Origin: an uncultured Clostridia bacterium
GTDB taxonomy: Bacteria; Bacillota; Clostridia; Oscillospirales; QAKW01
Assembly (NCBI GenBank): GCA_944387905.1
Contig: CALXGU010000005.1
Coordinates: 1 to 22,432 of the forward strand
Direction: 5' to 3'
DNA length: 22,432 nt
Position numbers and translations under genes: made by a program. This document shows positions 1 through 5,430 of this stretch, piece by piece. A model generated the notes under the pieces. The model saw nothing but the letters and a program-made list of their open reading frames with translations. It was not told the origin of the DNA and made no database searches. The first letter of the stretch is position 1. Each line of letters opens with the position of its first letter.

Positions 1-107
1 TGGTTGCTGATACTGTAGCTTTCACCTTCCAACTCATCGTCGCGAGATAGACGAACATATATAAATGCCGTTTTTTCTCGGCTATATTTATTATTTGACT
101 GTCTCAT
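1..107 (-). CDS. Large serine recombinase, N-terminal end (partial, runs off the window)
   Basis: The first 35 codons of a gene running off the left edge. Translation gives a short basic start and then the block FIYVRLSRDDELEGES, with SISNQ after it. This is the hallmark beginning of the resolvase catalytic domain in large serine recombinases of clostridial transposons and integrative elements (TnpX/TndX type); the Ser in YVRLSRDD is in the position of the catalytic serine. ATG at 107 follows a strong AGGAGGT site (111-118 on the plus strand) by 3-4 bases, so the start is secure. In this family the enzyme cuts and rejoins element ends and target DNA. The element it belongs to extends to the left; a small TnpW-like ORF lies directly upstream. 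Family is confident; whether it is intact cannot be seen. Confidence 0.88.
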   Translation of the reverse strand, partial: MRQSNNKYSREKTAFIYVRLSRDDELEGESYSISN

Positions 108-172
108 GTAACCTCCTTTCCGCAGTCAAATAAACAGTATCTTGAGTTGTACTGCGGCTGCACACGAGGATG

Positions 173-346
173 TTACATATCATCCACTTCATCACGCATT
201 AGCGAAAATAAAGCAGTAGTTAGAGTCTTTGAATCGTCTTCTTTGAATATAGGCTCTACAACAAATAAAATATCTTCTACTTTGTAGCTTTGCTCTTGCG
301 TTAGTTCGTGATTGTTTTGCTGAATAAAATCTTTGTTATTTTCCAT
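173..346 (-). CDS. Small TnpW-like mobile-element protein (57 aa)
   Basis: A 57-aa ORF directly upstream of the recombinase and in the same direction, separated by about 65 bases that contain the recombinase ribosome site. The C-terminal half reads as YKVEDILFVVEPIF, then TLTTALFSLMRDEV. This resembles the Y-x-V...F...(S/T)...L..LIRNEV pattern of small TnpW-type proteins found beside recombinases of Tn4451-like elements; their role is unknown. No good ribosome binding site precedes ATG 346, so the start is uncertain. The plus strand of the same stretch is also open from 324, where the orphan tail of another gene begins, so an element/target junction probably lies near 346-372. Confidence 0.5.
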   Translation of the reverse strand: MENNKDFIQQNNHELTQEQSYKVEDILFVVEPIFKEDDSKTLTTALFSLMRDEVDDM

Positions 347-350
347 TCCA

Positions 351-509
351 TCTGTCAGTTATGATCTTGCAGATGTGCATTTAGCGTTGTCAGCAGGCGT
401 TCCGATAGTTCTTGTTGACTGTTGCGATACCGATGAAAACCTTCAGCCGATTAAAAGTTATCGGTGGTTTCAGGTTCCTGTTGAGATATGCAATAGCAAG
501 GAGGGATAA
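351..509 (+). pseudogene. 3' tail of an unidentified gene, 5' end missing
   Basis: An open frame from 324 (after a stop at 321-323) to TAA 507-509 reads sensibly in its second half: DLADVHLALSAGVPIVLVD, then a Cys-Cys pair and a Trp-containing end. It has no start codon of its own and no upstream coding sequence, because the DNA to the left belongs to the recombinase side. The stretch looks like the C-terminal about 45-50 codons of a gene cut by insertion or deletion. Its last codons (AAGGAGGGA) supply the ribosome binding site of the next gene at 511, which argues that the two were once in one operon. I do not recognise the family. The exact left limit is a guess. Confidence 0.42.
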
Positions 510-510
510 T

Positions 511-837
511 ATGGGTAGTGGTTCAATGAAACGCAAATCCTACATTACCAATACCGGCTATTATCTTGCAAAGGATTTCGATGAGAAATTCGGCGGCGAT
601 TTTTACTTTCTGTTGATGCCTTTATATGGCAACAACAACGAGCGTTTCTTCTTTATTGAAGAAAATCCCGATGGTAGTTATACCGTTGAAGGTGAATGTT
701 ATATTGTTACAAACGAAGAGAGTTTGAAACGGCACAAGCGTGATGTTAAAAAGGAAGTTAAGAACAAGCCTATTTGGTATCATCACGTCGATAAAAACAG
801 AACAGTAATCCGCAAAGAAAAACACATAAGTCCATAA
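511..837 (+). CDS. Hypothetical protein, 108 aa
   Basis: The frame is open from 412, but ATG 511 is preceded at the right distance by AAGGAGGG (498-505), so I place the start there. The product (MGSGSMKRKSYITNTGYYLAK...) is small, polar and rich in aromatic residues and lysine, with an acidic middle and a basic C-terminus. It has no signal peptide or membrane segment. I do not recognise the family. It follows the orphan gene tail at 351-509 by one base, suggesting an old operon, and ends 7 bases before a strong hairpin terminator. Likely an accessory gene of the integrated element. Confidence 0.6.
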   Translation: MGSGSMKRKSYITNTGYYLAKDFDEKFGGDFYFLLMPLYGNNNERFFFIEENPDGSYTVEGECYIVTNEESLKRHKRDVKKEVKNKPIWYHHVDKNRTVIRKEKHISP

Positions 838-843
838 AACCAA

Positions 844-888
844 ACACCCTGCCTGTATCCGCAATGGATGCAAGCAGGGTGTCTTTTA
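844..888. terminator. Bidirectional intrinsic terminator
   Basis: Perfect 9-bp arms ACACCCTGC (844-852) and GCAGGGTGT (874-882), followed by CTTTTAT on the plus strand and by a T-rich TTGGTTTT on the minus strand. It lies between the plus-strand gene ending at 837 and the minus-strand gene ending at 886, so it can serve both. Confidence 0.7.
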
Positions 889-1056
889 TAGATGGATATC
901 CATTTTCTCTTTTAAGTCACCAAGACTTTTATCATATTGTGCTTGAGAAATTGCATTTTTTTCGAGAAACAAATCCAAAGTTTTTTTCTGATTCAGGAAT
1001 AACTGTAACTTTTTCTCTTCAGGTGATAATCTTTGCCACTCAATTTGACTATCCAT
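886..1056 (-). CDS. Small SHOCT-like protein, 56 aa
   Basis: Reads MDSQIEWQRLSPEEKKLQLF, then a charged helical segment with FLEKNAISQAQYDKSLGDL near the end. The 'hydrophobic-KNAISQAQYDKSLGDLKEKM' block resembles the short SHOCT-type motif (a helical hairpin with a conserved 'G/A-I-(S/T)-x-x-(Q/E)-(Y/F)-(D/E)-x-x-(K/R)' pattern) seen in many small clostridial mobile-element proteins. ATG 1056 is preceded by GGAG about 9 bases away. The gene lies 20 bases downstream of the ATPase at 1077-2300 and is likely its operon partner, ending at the terminator at 844-888. An open frame on the opposite strand covers the same bases, but this one has a ribosome site and a recognisable pattern. Confidence 0.62.
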   Translation of the reverse strand: MDSQIEWQRLSPEEKKLQLFLNQKKTLDLFLEKNAISQAQYDKSLGDLKEKMDIHL

Positions 1057-1076
1057 AACATTTATTACTCCAAATA

Positions 1077-2300
1077 TTATTTATTTAACAGCCAATCAAC
1101 AGCGTTTACAACCTCGATGCCTTCATAGTTGCCAAGCGTAAAACGGTCAAGCGTTATTACTATTTTCGGGTAATTATCAGTTATGCTTTTAAGTGGTGCC
1201 ATTTCTCTTTCAAAGGTAGATTCTTCTACCATTGAGGCCGTAACCTGATAATATAGAACATCGTCATTCTTTCTTGCAACAAAATCTATTTCTGTTACAC
1301 CAACTTTTCCTATATTTACACTATAGCCTCTGCGTAACAACTCAAAGTAGATTATGTTTTCCAAAGAAAATCCTAAATCATACTTTTGTCTTGCAAGTAA
1401 ATGTCTGCGCAAACCAAGGTCAACGATATACATTTTTTGATTCTTTTTCAAAAGTTGCTTACCAAGTACATCATATCTCTCTGCGGGATAGAATATATAA
1501 GGCTCAACTAACGCCTGAACGTAATCGTCAACAGTATTCTGTGATGTCTTTCTGCCGCTTGATGTTACATAGTCTGCTATACTCTTGACGGATATAGGAC
1601 TGCCAATAGAACTTGCAAGGAATTTGGATATATTTTTAAGCAAAGCGATATCCGTAACCTTACGCTTGTTAGGATCGGTTTCTTTGCGCTTTTGTCTTTC
1701 TTCTACATCCTTAACGATTATGGTATTATAGATGCCTTCAAGGTAGGTATCTACTTTATCGCTATCATTTCCAAGAGTCGTAACATAAGGAAGACCGCCA
1801 TTTTTCATATACTCTGCAAATAGGGCATCTTTATCACCATCTGCTTTAAGCTGACAGAACTCTGCAAATGAAAGCGGGAGCATATTTATCTCTACATATC
1901 TTCCTGAAAGCAAGGTTGCCAATTCTCCAGACAGCAAATAGGCATTAGAACCGGTGATATAAACATCAATATTCTTTTTAACGTAAAGACTGTCAACTGC
2001 TTTCTGGAAATTTTCAACCTGCTGTATTTCATCGAGGAATACATAAGTGGTTTTAGTTTTATGCAATCGTTCCTTTACATAGTTATACAGAGCTTTATAA
2101 TCCAAAAGCTCTTCATATTCTAATTCTTCAAAGTTGATAGAGATTATCTGGTCATCAGTTACACCTAAAGATTTTAAGTAATCTTGGTATAATTCAAGCA
2201 GTGTAGATTTACCGCATCTACGAATACCGGTAATTACTTTGATAACTTGCTCATCTTTCCATTTTTTTAATTGATCTAAATACTCATTGCGTTGTACCAT
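1077..2300 (-). CDS. AAA-family ATPase with DUF4143 C-terminal domain, 407 aa
   Basis: N-terminal AAA_14-type ATPase domain: Walker A GIRRCGKST at residues 25-33, Walker B YVFLDEIQ at 86-93 and a sensor-like ITGSN at 115-119. The C-terminal half (about 220-390) has the DUF4143 pattern, ending in the nuclease-like EIDFVARK and YYQVTAS strands typical of this family. Proteins of this kind are common in gut Firmicutes and Bacteroidetes, full length is about 400 aa, and their function is not established. ATG 2300 has AGGAGG 7-8 bases upstream, and a consensus promoter lies at 2338-2366. The gene appears intact. It is probably co-transcribed with the 56-aa gene downstream. Confidence 0.9.
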   Translation of the reverse strand: MVQRNEYLDQLKKWKDEQVIKVITGIRRCGKSTLLELYQDYLKSLGVTDDQIISINFEELEYEELLDYKALYNYVKERLHKTKTTYVFLDEIQQVENFQKAVDSLYVKKNIDVYITGSNAYLLSGELATLLSGRYVEINMLPLSFAEFCQLKADGDKDALFAEYMKNGGLPYVTTLGNDSDKVDTYLEGIYNTIIVKDVEERQKRKETDPNKRKVTDIALLKNISKFLASSIGSPISVKSIADYVTSSGRKTSQNTVDDYVQALVEPYIFYPAERYDVLGKQLLKKNQKMYIVDLGLRRHLLARQKYDLGFSLENIIYFELLRRGYSVNIGKVGVTEIDFVARKNDDVLYYQVTASMVEESTFEREMAPLKSITDNYPKIVITLDRFTLGNYEGIEVVNAVDWLLNK

Positions 2301-2337
2301 TTAATTACCTCCTATACAACGTATTCTTTGCAAAACC

Positions 2338-2366
2338 ATTATACAATATTATTTTCGCAAAGTCAA
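2338..2366 (-). promoter_or_regulatory. Sigma-A promoter of the AAA/DUF4143 ATPase gene
   Basis: On the minus strand TTGACT (2361-2366), a 17-base spacer, then TATAAT (2338-2343), about 37 bases upstream of the start codon at 2300. Both boxes are near consensus. Confidence 0.85.
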
Positions 2367-2368
2367 CT

Positions 2369-2430
2369 CTAAATGCCTAAATCGGCATTTAGTTTCTATT
2401 TTCTACAAGTTTATTCCGAAATCGGCATTT
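2369..2430. promoter_or_regulatory. Operator-like palindrome and repeat upstream of the ATPase promoter
   Basis: A 24-bp near-palindrome CTAAATGCC...GGCATTTAG (2369-2392) abuts the -35 box of the ATPase promoter. The core AAATCGGCATTT occurs twice, at 2379-2390 and 2419-2430, exactly 40 bp apart, so both copies would face the same side of the helix. This suggests a regulator binding site; the regulator is unknown and could be the ATPase itself. Confidence 0.45.
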
Positions 2431-2441
2431 TGCAAAAATAT

Positions 2442-2475
2442 AAGGGGCGCCGCCAACCCCTTAGCGACACCCCTT
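2442..2475 (-). terminator. Hairpin terminator, minus strand
   Basis: Arms AAGGGG...CCCCTT with internal pairs that need two G-U wobbles on the minus-strand transcript, followed on that strand by ATATTTTT. No minus-strand gene is visible just to the right, so it may be a remnant or may shield the ATPase promoter from incoming transcription. The stretch 2476-2581 holds nothing I can identify. Confidence 0.45.
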
Positions 2476-2581
2476 TAAAAAGGACATCTTCATTATAAGC
2501 AGCCATTTTTGCCTTGTCAAGTTTTAGAGGCGGTTTTTGAAGATTTATTTTTGTTCGGAATAATCTAAGAATTATAGGGTG

Positions 2582-2610
2582 TTGACAAAGGAGTGAATTG
2601 CCTGTATAAT
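2582..2610 (+). promoter_or_regulatory. Consensus sigma-A promoter of the PRTRC/JAMM-ThiF operon
   Basis: TTGACA (2582-2587), a 17-base spacer and TATAAT (2605-2610): a perfect match in both boxes. Transcription should begin near 2617, leaving a leader of roughly 215 bases before the start codon at 2835. Confidence 0.85.
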
Positions 2611-2665
2611 ATAAGTGTTCTTAGGTTTGATTGAAGTCCCCTTTTGGGGCAAGGTTTGATGTACT

Positions 2666-2706
2666 AGGTCGGAATTATCTTTAACGGGATAATTCCGCCT
2701 TTTTGT
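2666..2706 (+). terminator. Leader terminator 1 (possible attenuator)
   Basis: Stem AGG(T)CGGAATTATC / GATAATTCCGCCT with one bulged base and a TTTTTG tail. It lies inside the leader, between the promoter at 2582-2610 and the first gene at 2835. A smaller CCCC-TTTT-GGGG hairpin (2638-2649) precedes it. As it stands, most transcripts would stop here as an RNA of about 90 bases. Confidence 0.7.
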
Positions 2707-2757
2707 TTCTGTAAAGAAAAAACAAATGAATAAATCCAATCGGTAATTACAAGAATT

Positions 2758-2797
2758 GACCGGCTCAACTCTACGGAGATGGGCCGGTCTTTTTTTG
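2758..2797 (+). terminator. Leader terminator 2 (possible attenuator)
   Basis: Stem GACCGGC (2758-2764) / GCCGGTC (2783-2789) with a CTC/GAG inner stem, followed by seven T (2790-2796). It is the second intrinsic terminator in the same leader. A six-codon ORF (ATG 2726 to TAA 2746, MNKSNR) sits between the two terminators without a clear ribosome site. Confidence 0.75.
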
Positions 2798-2834
2798 TTT
2801 TACAAATAAAAAACAGAAAGGACGACCCAAAATC

Positions 2835-4010
2835 ATGAGCGAAAACAAAAACCCCTTGAACGACTTTTTGGAAATGGAGGAAAACGGGACAGATGCGTTT
2901 GCTGACCTTCCGTTTACCACACCCGTACCCGAATCGTTTGTTCAAAACGCCTCGGCTCAACCCCAAGCACCTGCAGTTCAGCCCGTAGTTCCTGCTCAGG
3001 CACCGCAGATGCAACCCCAACCTCAGTTTGTGCAGCCGACTGTGCAACAGACAGCACCGATACCGGTACAACAGCCTGTGCAGAATCCTGCATCAGCGCC
3101 CGTTGCACCGCAGGGCTCGTTGTTTGAAGCAGCAGTAGCACAAACACCGCTGGCACAAGCACCTGTTATGCAGCCCCCTGTAGTTCAACCTCCCGTTGTA
3201 TCTGCACCGGTTGCCCAGGCACCCGTTGCCGCAAATCCCCCCGCCGAAACACCCGCGCAACAGACAATTGCCGATGCGGCTGATCCGTTCACTGCTGCTC
3301 TTGCTACGGCAAAAGCGCATAGCGAAAGTCGCTTGGTAGAAACCTGTATGGCACGTGATGCCGTATTTAATTACGGTAAGGCGAAAGAACCGATTACCGA
3401 CCGTGATTGCACCTTTGAGGATCTCCGTGAAAAGTACGAAAGTGACTTCCCGGAACTTGCCGAGAGTAAAAAGGTTGAGTGGACCGTTACCTATGGTAAG
3501 GAAAGCAAAACCATCAATAACCCCGGCTCCGACAAGGTTTACGAAATCAAGGCGGAAATCGAAAAATCCAAGAAGTTCTTAGATGGTATCAAGAAAGGTA
3601 AAACCGATGCCGACAAGAACCCCGAATGCATCGTTAAGCCGCGTATCAAGGCACAAAGCAAGGGCGAAGTGATTCCGTTATCTTCGTATAAGGAATTTTG
3701 CACAACTGCTGTAGAAGCCCGTCAAAGTGATAAGGCTATTGTCCTCCTCCCGTCTTCGGACGGGAGGCTCTACCAGATGCGAAAAACACCCGTTGGGATC
3801 TTTACGGCTCAGGCAGATATTCTGCCTGAGTTCCCACCGGTTACTCCCGGCTTTCAAATGACTGTCCCTAAAATTCCTATGCACTTGTTGCTCTTTATAT
3901 TGGATTTCTTTGCAGGACTGTCGGAAAGATACGAGTTGGAGGCATTGGTACATATCCTTTATGATACAAGACAAAACAAATACACCGTTGGGTACCAAAA
4001 CAAAAGCTAA
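2835..4010 (+). CDS. PRTRC-C-like (ubiquitin-like) domain fused to N-terminal half of a JAMM peptidase; frameshifted
   Basis: 391 codons up to a premature TAA. Residues 40-145 are a low-complexity Pro/Gln/Ala/Val linker. Residues about 172-240 match the PRTRC protein C pattern (VFNYG, TFEDLREKYESDFPELAESK, then VYEIK), a family that, as I recall, Pfam groups as prokaryotic ubiquitin-like. Residues about 277-391 begin a Mov34/JAMM (PRTRC protein A-like) domain, including the strand ERYELEALVHILYD whose Glu369 is in place for the catalytic glutamate. The HxH metal motif lies in another frame, at 4034-4387. Restoring one base near the GGG at 3990-3992 would give continuous YTVGVPKQKLTHVSVDS. Start ATG 2835 has GAAAGGA upstream. 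A JAMM enzyme would act as a deconjugating isopeptidase; with the break it is probably inactive unless the shift is an assembly error. Confidence 0.78.
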   Translation: MSENKNPLNDFLEMEENGTDAFADLPFTTPVPESFVQNASAQPQAPAVQPVVPAQAPQMQPQPQFVQPTVQQTAPIPVQQPVQNPASAPVAPQGSLFEAAVAQTPLAQAPVMQPPVVQPPVVSAPVAQAPVAANPPAETPAQQTIADAADPFTAALATAKAHSESRLVETCMARDAVFNYGKAKEPITDRDCTFEDLREKYESDFPELAESKKVEWTVTYGKESKTINNPGSDKVYEIKAEIEKSKKFLDGIKKGKTDADKNPECIVKPRIKAQSKGEVIPLSSYKEFCTTAVEARQSDKAIVLLPSSDGRLYQMRKTPVGIFTAQADILPEFPPVTPGFQMTVPKIPMHLLLFILDFFAGLSERYELEALVHILYDTRQNKYTVGYQNKS

Positions 4011-4033
4011 CCCACGTAAGCGTTGATTCGGTT

Positions 4034-4387
4034 ATGGAAGAAGAATATCCTGAGCATATGATTCACGTTATGGATATCCATTCTCATAACACAATGCCTG
4101 CAAAGTTTTCCTCGATTGATGACGATGACGAAAAGCCTACACGCCTTTATGCCGTTATGGGCAGATTGGATAAGGTATTGCCGGATATTACGGTAAGAGC
4201 AAGCTGCGGTGGGAAATTCATTCCCGTAGAACCTGCAGACGTGTTCGATATCAAGTCCACTTCTTTTCCTCATCCGAAGATCTGGGATGAAAAGATTGAA
4301 CTACCGAAACCTGAAGATGTATTAGCACTACCTGCACCAAAACAAAAATCACAATTCCGCTTTTGGCGAGTGGGAGCAAAAGTATGA
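4034..4387 (+). CDS. C-terminal half of the JAMM peptidase (frameshift fragment)
   Basis: Carries the intact JAMM signature: HSH, then seven residues, S, two residues, D (HSHNTMPAKFSSID), the zinc-binding motif of JAB/Mov34 isopeptidases, followed by the conserved EKPTRLYAVMGRLD. The frame is open from 3965, and its upstream codons (PKQKLTHVSVDSV) continue the protein of 2835-4010, so this is the second half of one gene and not a separate one. ATG 4034 has no ribosome site. The break is -1 relative to the first half, and no slippery heptamer is present, so programmed frameshifting is unlikely. The stop TGA (4385-4387) overlaps ATG 4384 of the ThiF gene, which shows that the two products are meant to be made together. 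Confidence 0.75.
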   Translation: MEEEYPEHMIHVMDIHSHNTMPAKFSSIDDDDEKPTRLYAVMGRLDKVLPDITVRASCGGKFIPVEPADVFDIKSTSFPHPKIWDEKIELPKPEDVLALPAPKQKSQFRFWRVGAKV

Positions 4388-5070
4388 GATATTCAAGTAC
4401 GGCTCCCGTTAAGATTGTGGTTATCGGCGCAGGCGGTACGGGCAGATATGTAATACCGCATCTATACCGTTTGGGCTATGCATCTCACCGTGATGTCCGC
4501 GTTATCGTATGCGATGGCGACGTCGTTGAAGAAAAGAACCTTATTCGACAGAATTTCGTTGAACAGGATATCGGCAGAAACAATGCTCAAGTACAAGCGG
4601 AACGATATTCAGCTGCTTTTGGTATTGAGTGTGAATACAAACCCGATTTCATTGAAAACGATGCGGAACTTTTCAGACTAACCTCACCTGACTTCACTGC
4701 AAGACCGTATTCCGGAGTGCCCGAAACACAAAAAGTCATTTTGCTTGGATGCGTTGATAACAATAAATCCAGACAAATGTGCCACCGTGTTTTTAACAAA
4801 CAAAAGGACTTAATCTATATCGACTCAGGAAACGGCGAGCATACAGGACAGGTTGTGTGCGGTGTCAGACAAAACGGTAAAACCACCTACAAGCCGATAG
4901 GCTCTCTCTATCCGGATGTTCTTAAAGAGGAAGATAAATTCCCCTCGGAATTATCCTGTGCTGAGCGAACTGCCTCGGCGCCTCAATCGGTAACGGCAAA
5001 TTTGACTGCGGCTACGGCAATGGTCGGTTTTCTGTATAACCTTTTGATTGTAGGTGAAATGAACCTATGA
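4384..5070 (+). CDS. PRTRC-type ThiF/E1-like adenylyltransferase, 228 aa
   Basis: Rossmann-type E1 domain: GAGGTG nucleotide loop at residues 15-20, CDGDVVEEKNLIRQNF at 43-58 (acidic pair D44/D46, then N52, R55, Q56 as in ThiF/MoeB/E1), CVDNNKSR at 123-130, and a candidate catalytic cysteine C192 in ELSCAER. E1-like enzymes adenylate the C-terminus of a ubiquitin-like protein. In PRTRC gene sets this gene lies beside a JAMM protein and a ubiquitin-like protein C, as here. Start ATG 4384 overlaps the upstream stop as ATGA; the longer TTG start at 4363 is less likely. The protein stops soon after NLLIVGEMNL, earlier than I expect for the family. The next bases belong to another reading frame, so the last 10-30 residues may have been lost in a deletion. 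Confidence 0.88.
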   Translation: MRYSSTAPVKIVVIGAGGTGRYVIPHLYRLGYASHRDVRVIVCDGDVVEEKNLIRQNFVEQDIGRNNAQVQAERYSAAFGIECEYKPDFIENDAELFRLTSPDFTARPYSGVPETQKVILLGCVDNNKSRQMCHRVFNKQKDLIYIDSGNGEHTGQVVCGVRQNGKTTYKPIGSLYPDVLKEEDKFPSELSCAERTASAPQSVTANLTAATAMVGFLYNLLIVGEMNL

Positions 5071-5071
5071 A

Positions 5072-5191
5072 CAAATCCTTCAACGTCAGCTTGATGATCT
5101 GAATAGCGATTATGCAATGCTCCAAATGCAAGGACAAGAGTTAGCAGTTCGTAAAGTAAAGGGACAAACCAAACTAAAATTTATAGCATAA
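5072..5191 (+). pseudogene. Orphan 3' tail of an unidentified coiled-coil gene
   Basis: Immediately after the ThiF stop a different frame reads EQILQRQLDDLNSDYAMLQM, then a basic end (VRKVKGQTKLKFIA) and TAA at 5189-5191. This is protein-like, predicted helical/coiled coil, and has no start codon or ribosome site. It looks like the last 40 codons of a gene joined to the ThiF gene by deletion. Its stop is followed at once by ATGGAGGA, the ribosome site of the gene at 5205. The family is not recognised. Confidence 0.45.
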
Positions 5192-5204
5192 TGGAGGAAT
5201 TATT

Positions 5205-5378
5205 ATGAAAAAAGAATATGATGTTATTATTACTGAAGTACTTCAAAGGACAGTACAAGCAAAAGCTCCTAACAAAGAAGAAGCTGAGTACGTGGTTAAA
5301 CAACAGTATTATAATCAAGAACATATTCTAAACGAAAACGACCTTATAGTACAATCTGTCAAAGTCAAAAAAGCATAA
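5205..5378 (+). CDS. DpnD/PcfM-like small protein, 57 aa
   Basis: MKKEYDVIITEVLQRTVQAK, then NKEEAEYVVKQQYYN and ILNENDLIVQSVKV. This follows the pattern of the DpnD/PcfM C-terminal domain: a beta strand with 'T-E-x-L-x-x-x-(V/I)-x-(V/A)-x-A', then 'KEEA...V...Y..G/E.IL...D'. These short proteins are common on conjugative plasmids and elements of Gram-positive bacteria; the function is unknown. GGAGGA at 5192-5198 is ideally placed for ATG 5205. The gene ends just before the hairpin at 5390 and marks the right edge of the GC-richer element-like segment. Confidence 0.7.
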   Translation: MKKEYDVIITEVLQRTVQAKAPNKEEAEYVVKQQYYNQEHILNENDLIVQSVKVKKA

Positions 5379-5389
5379 ATATAAAACAA

Positions 5390-5425
5390 AAACAGCGTCA
5401 CCGTGAGGTGTCGCTGTTTTTGTTT
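5390..5425. terminator. Bidirectional terminator between convergent genes
   Basis: Arms ACAGCGTCACC (5392-5402) and GGTGTCGCTGT (5407-5417), one mismatch, loop GTGA, with TTTTTGTTT on the plus side and TTTTTGTTTT on the minus side. It separates the DpnD/PcfM-like gene (plus) from the glycosyltransferase gene (minus, ending at 5431). Confidence 0.85.
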
Positions 5426-5430
5426 ACTAA

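Noticed and set aside
412..510. Longer start for the 108-aa gene at 412
   Set aside because: No ribosome site before 412, and the bases code in another frame (the orphan tail), whereas 511 has an ideal AAGGAGGG.
864..1058. 64-aa plus-strand ORF
   Set aside because: It begins inside the terminator hairpin, has no ribosome site and is the shadow of the minus-strand 56-aa gene, which has both a ribosome site and a recognisable motif.
2664..3320. Minus-strand ORFs opposite the Pro/Gln/Ala-rich linker (cysteine- and arginine-rich translations)
   Set aside because: They are antisense artefacts of low-complexity GC-rich repeats, without ribosome sites.
3981..4010. Programmed -1 ribosomal frameshift between the two JAMM halves
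   Set aside because: The A-rich CAAAACAAAAGC looked tempting, but in the zero frame no X XXY YYZ heptamer allows both tRNAs to re-pair, and the natural join lies upstream of it, near the GGG.
5067..5102. ATG 5067 short ORF (MNKSFNVSLMI) resembling the leader ORF MNKSNR at 2726
   Set aside because: Similarity of about 12 bases only, no ribosome site; coincidence is more likely.
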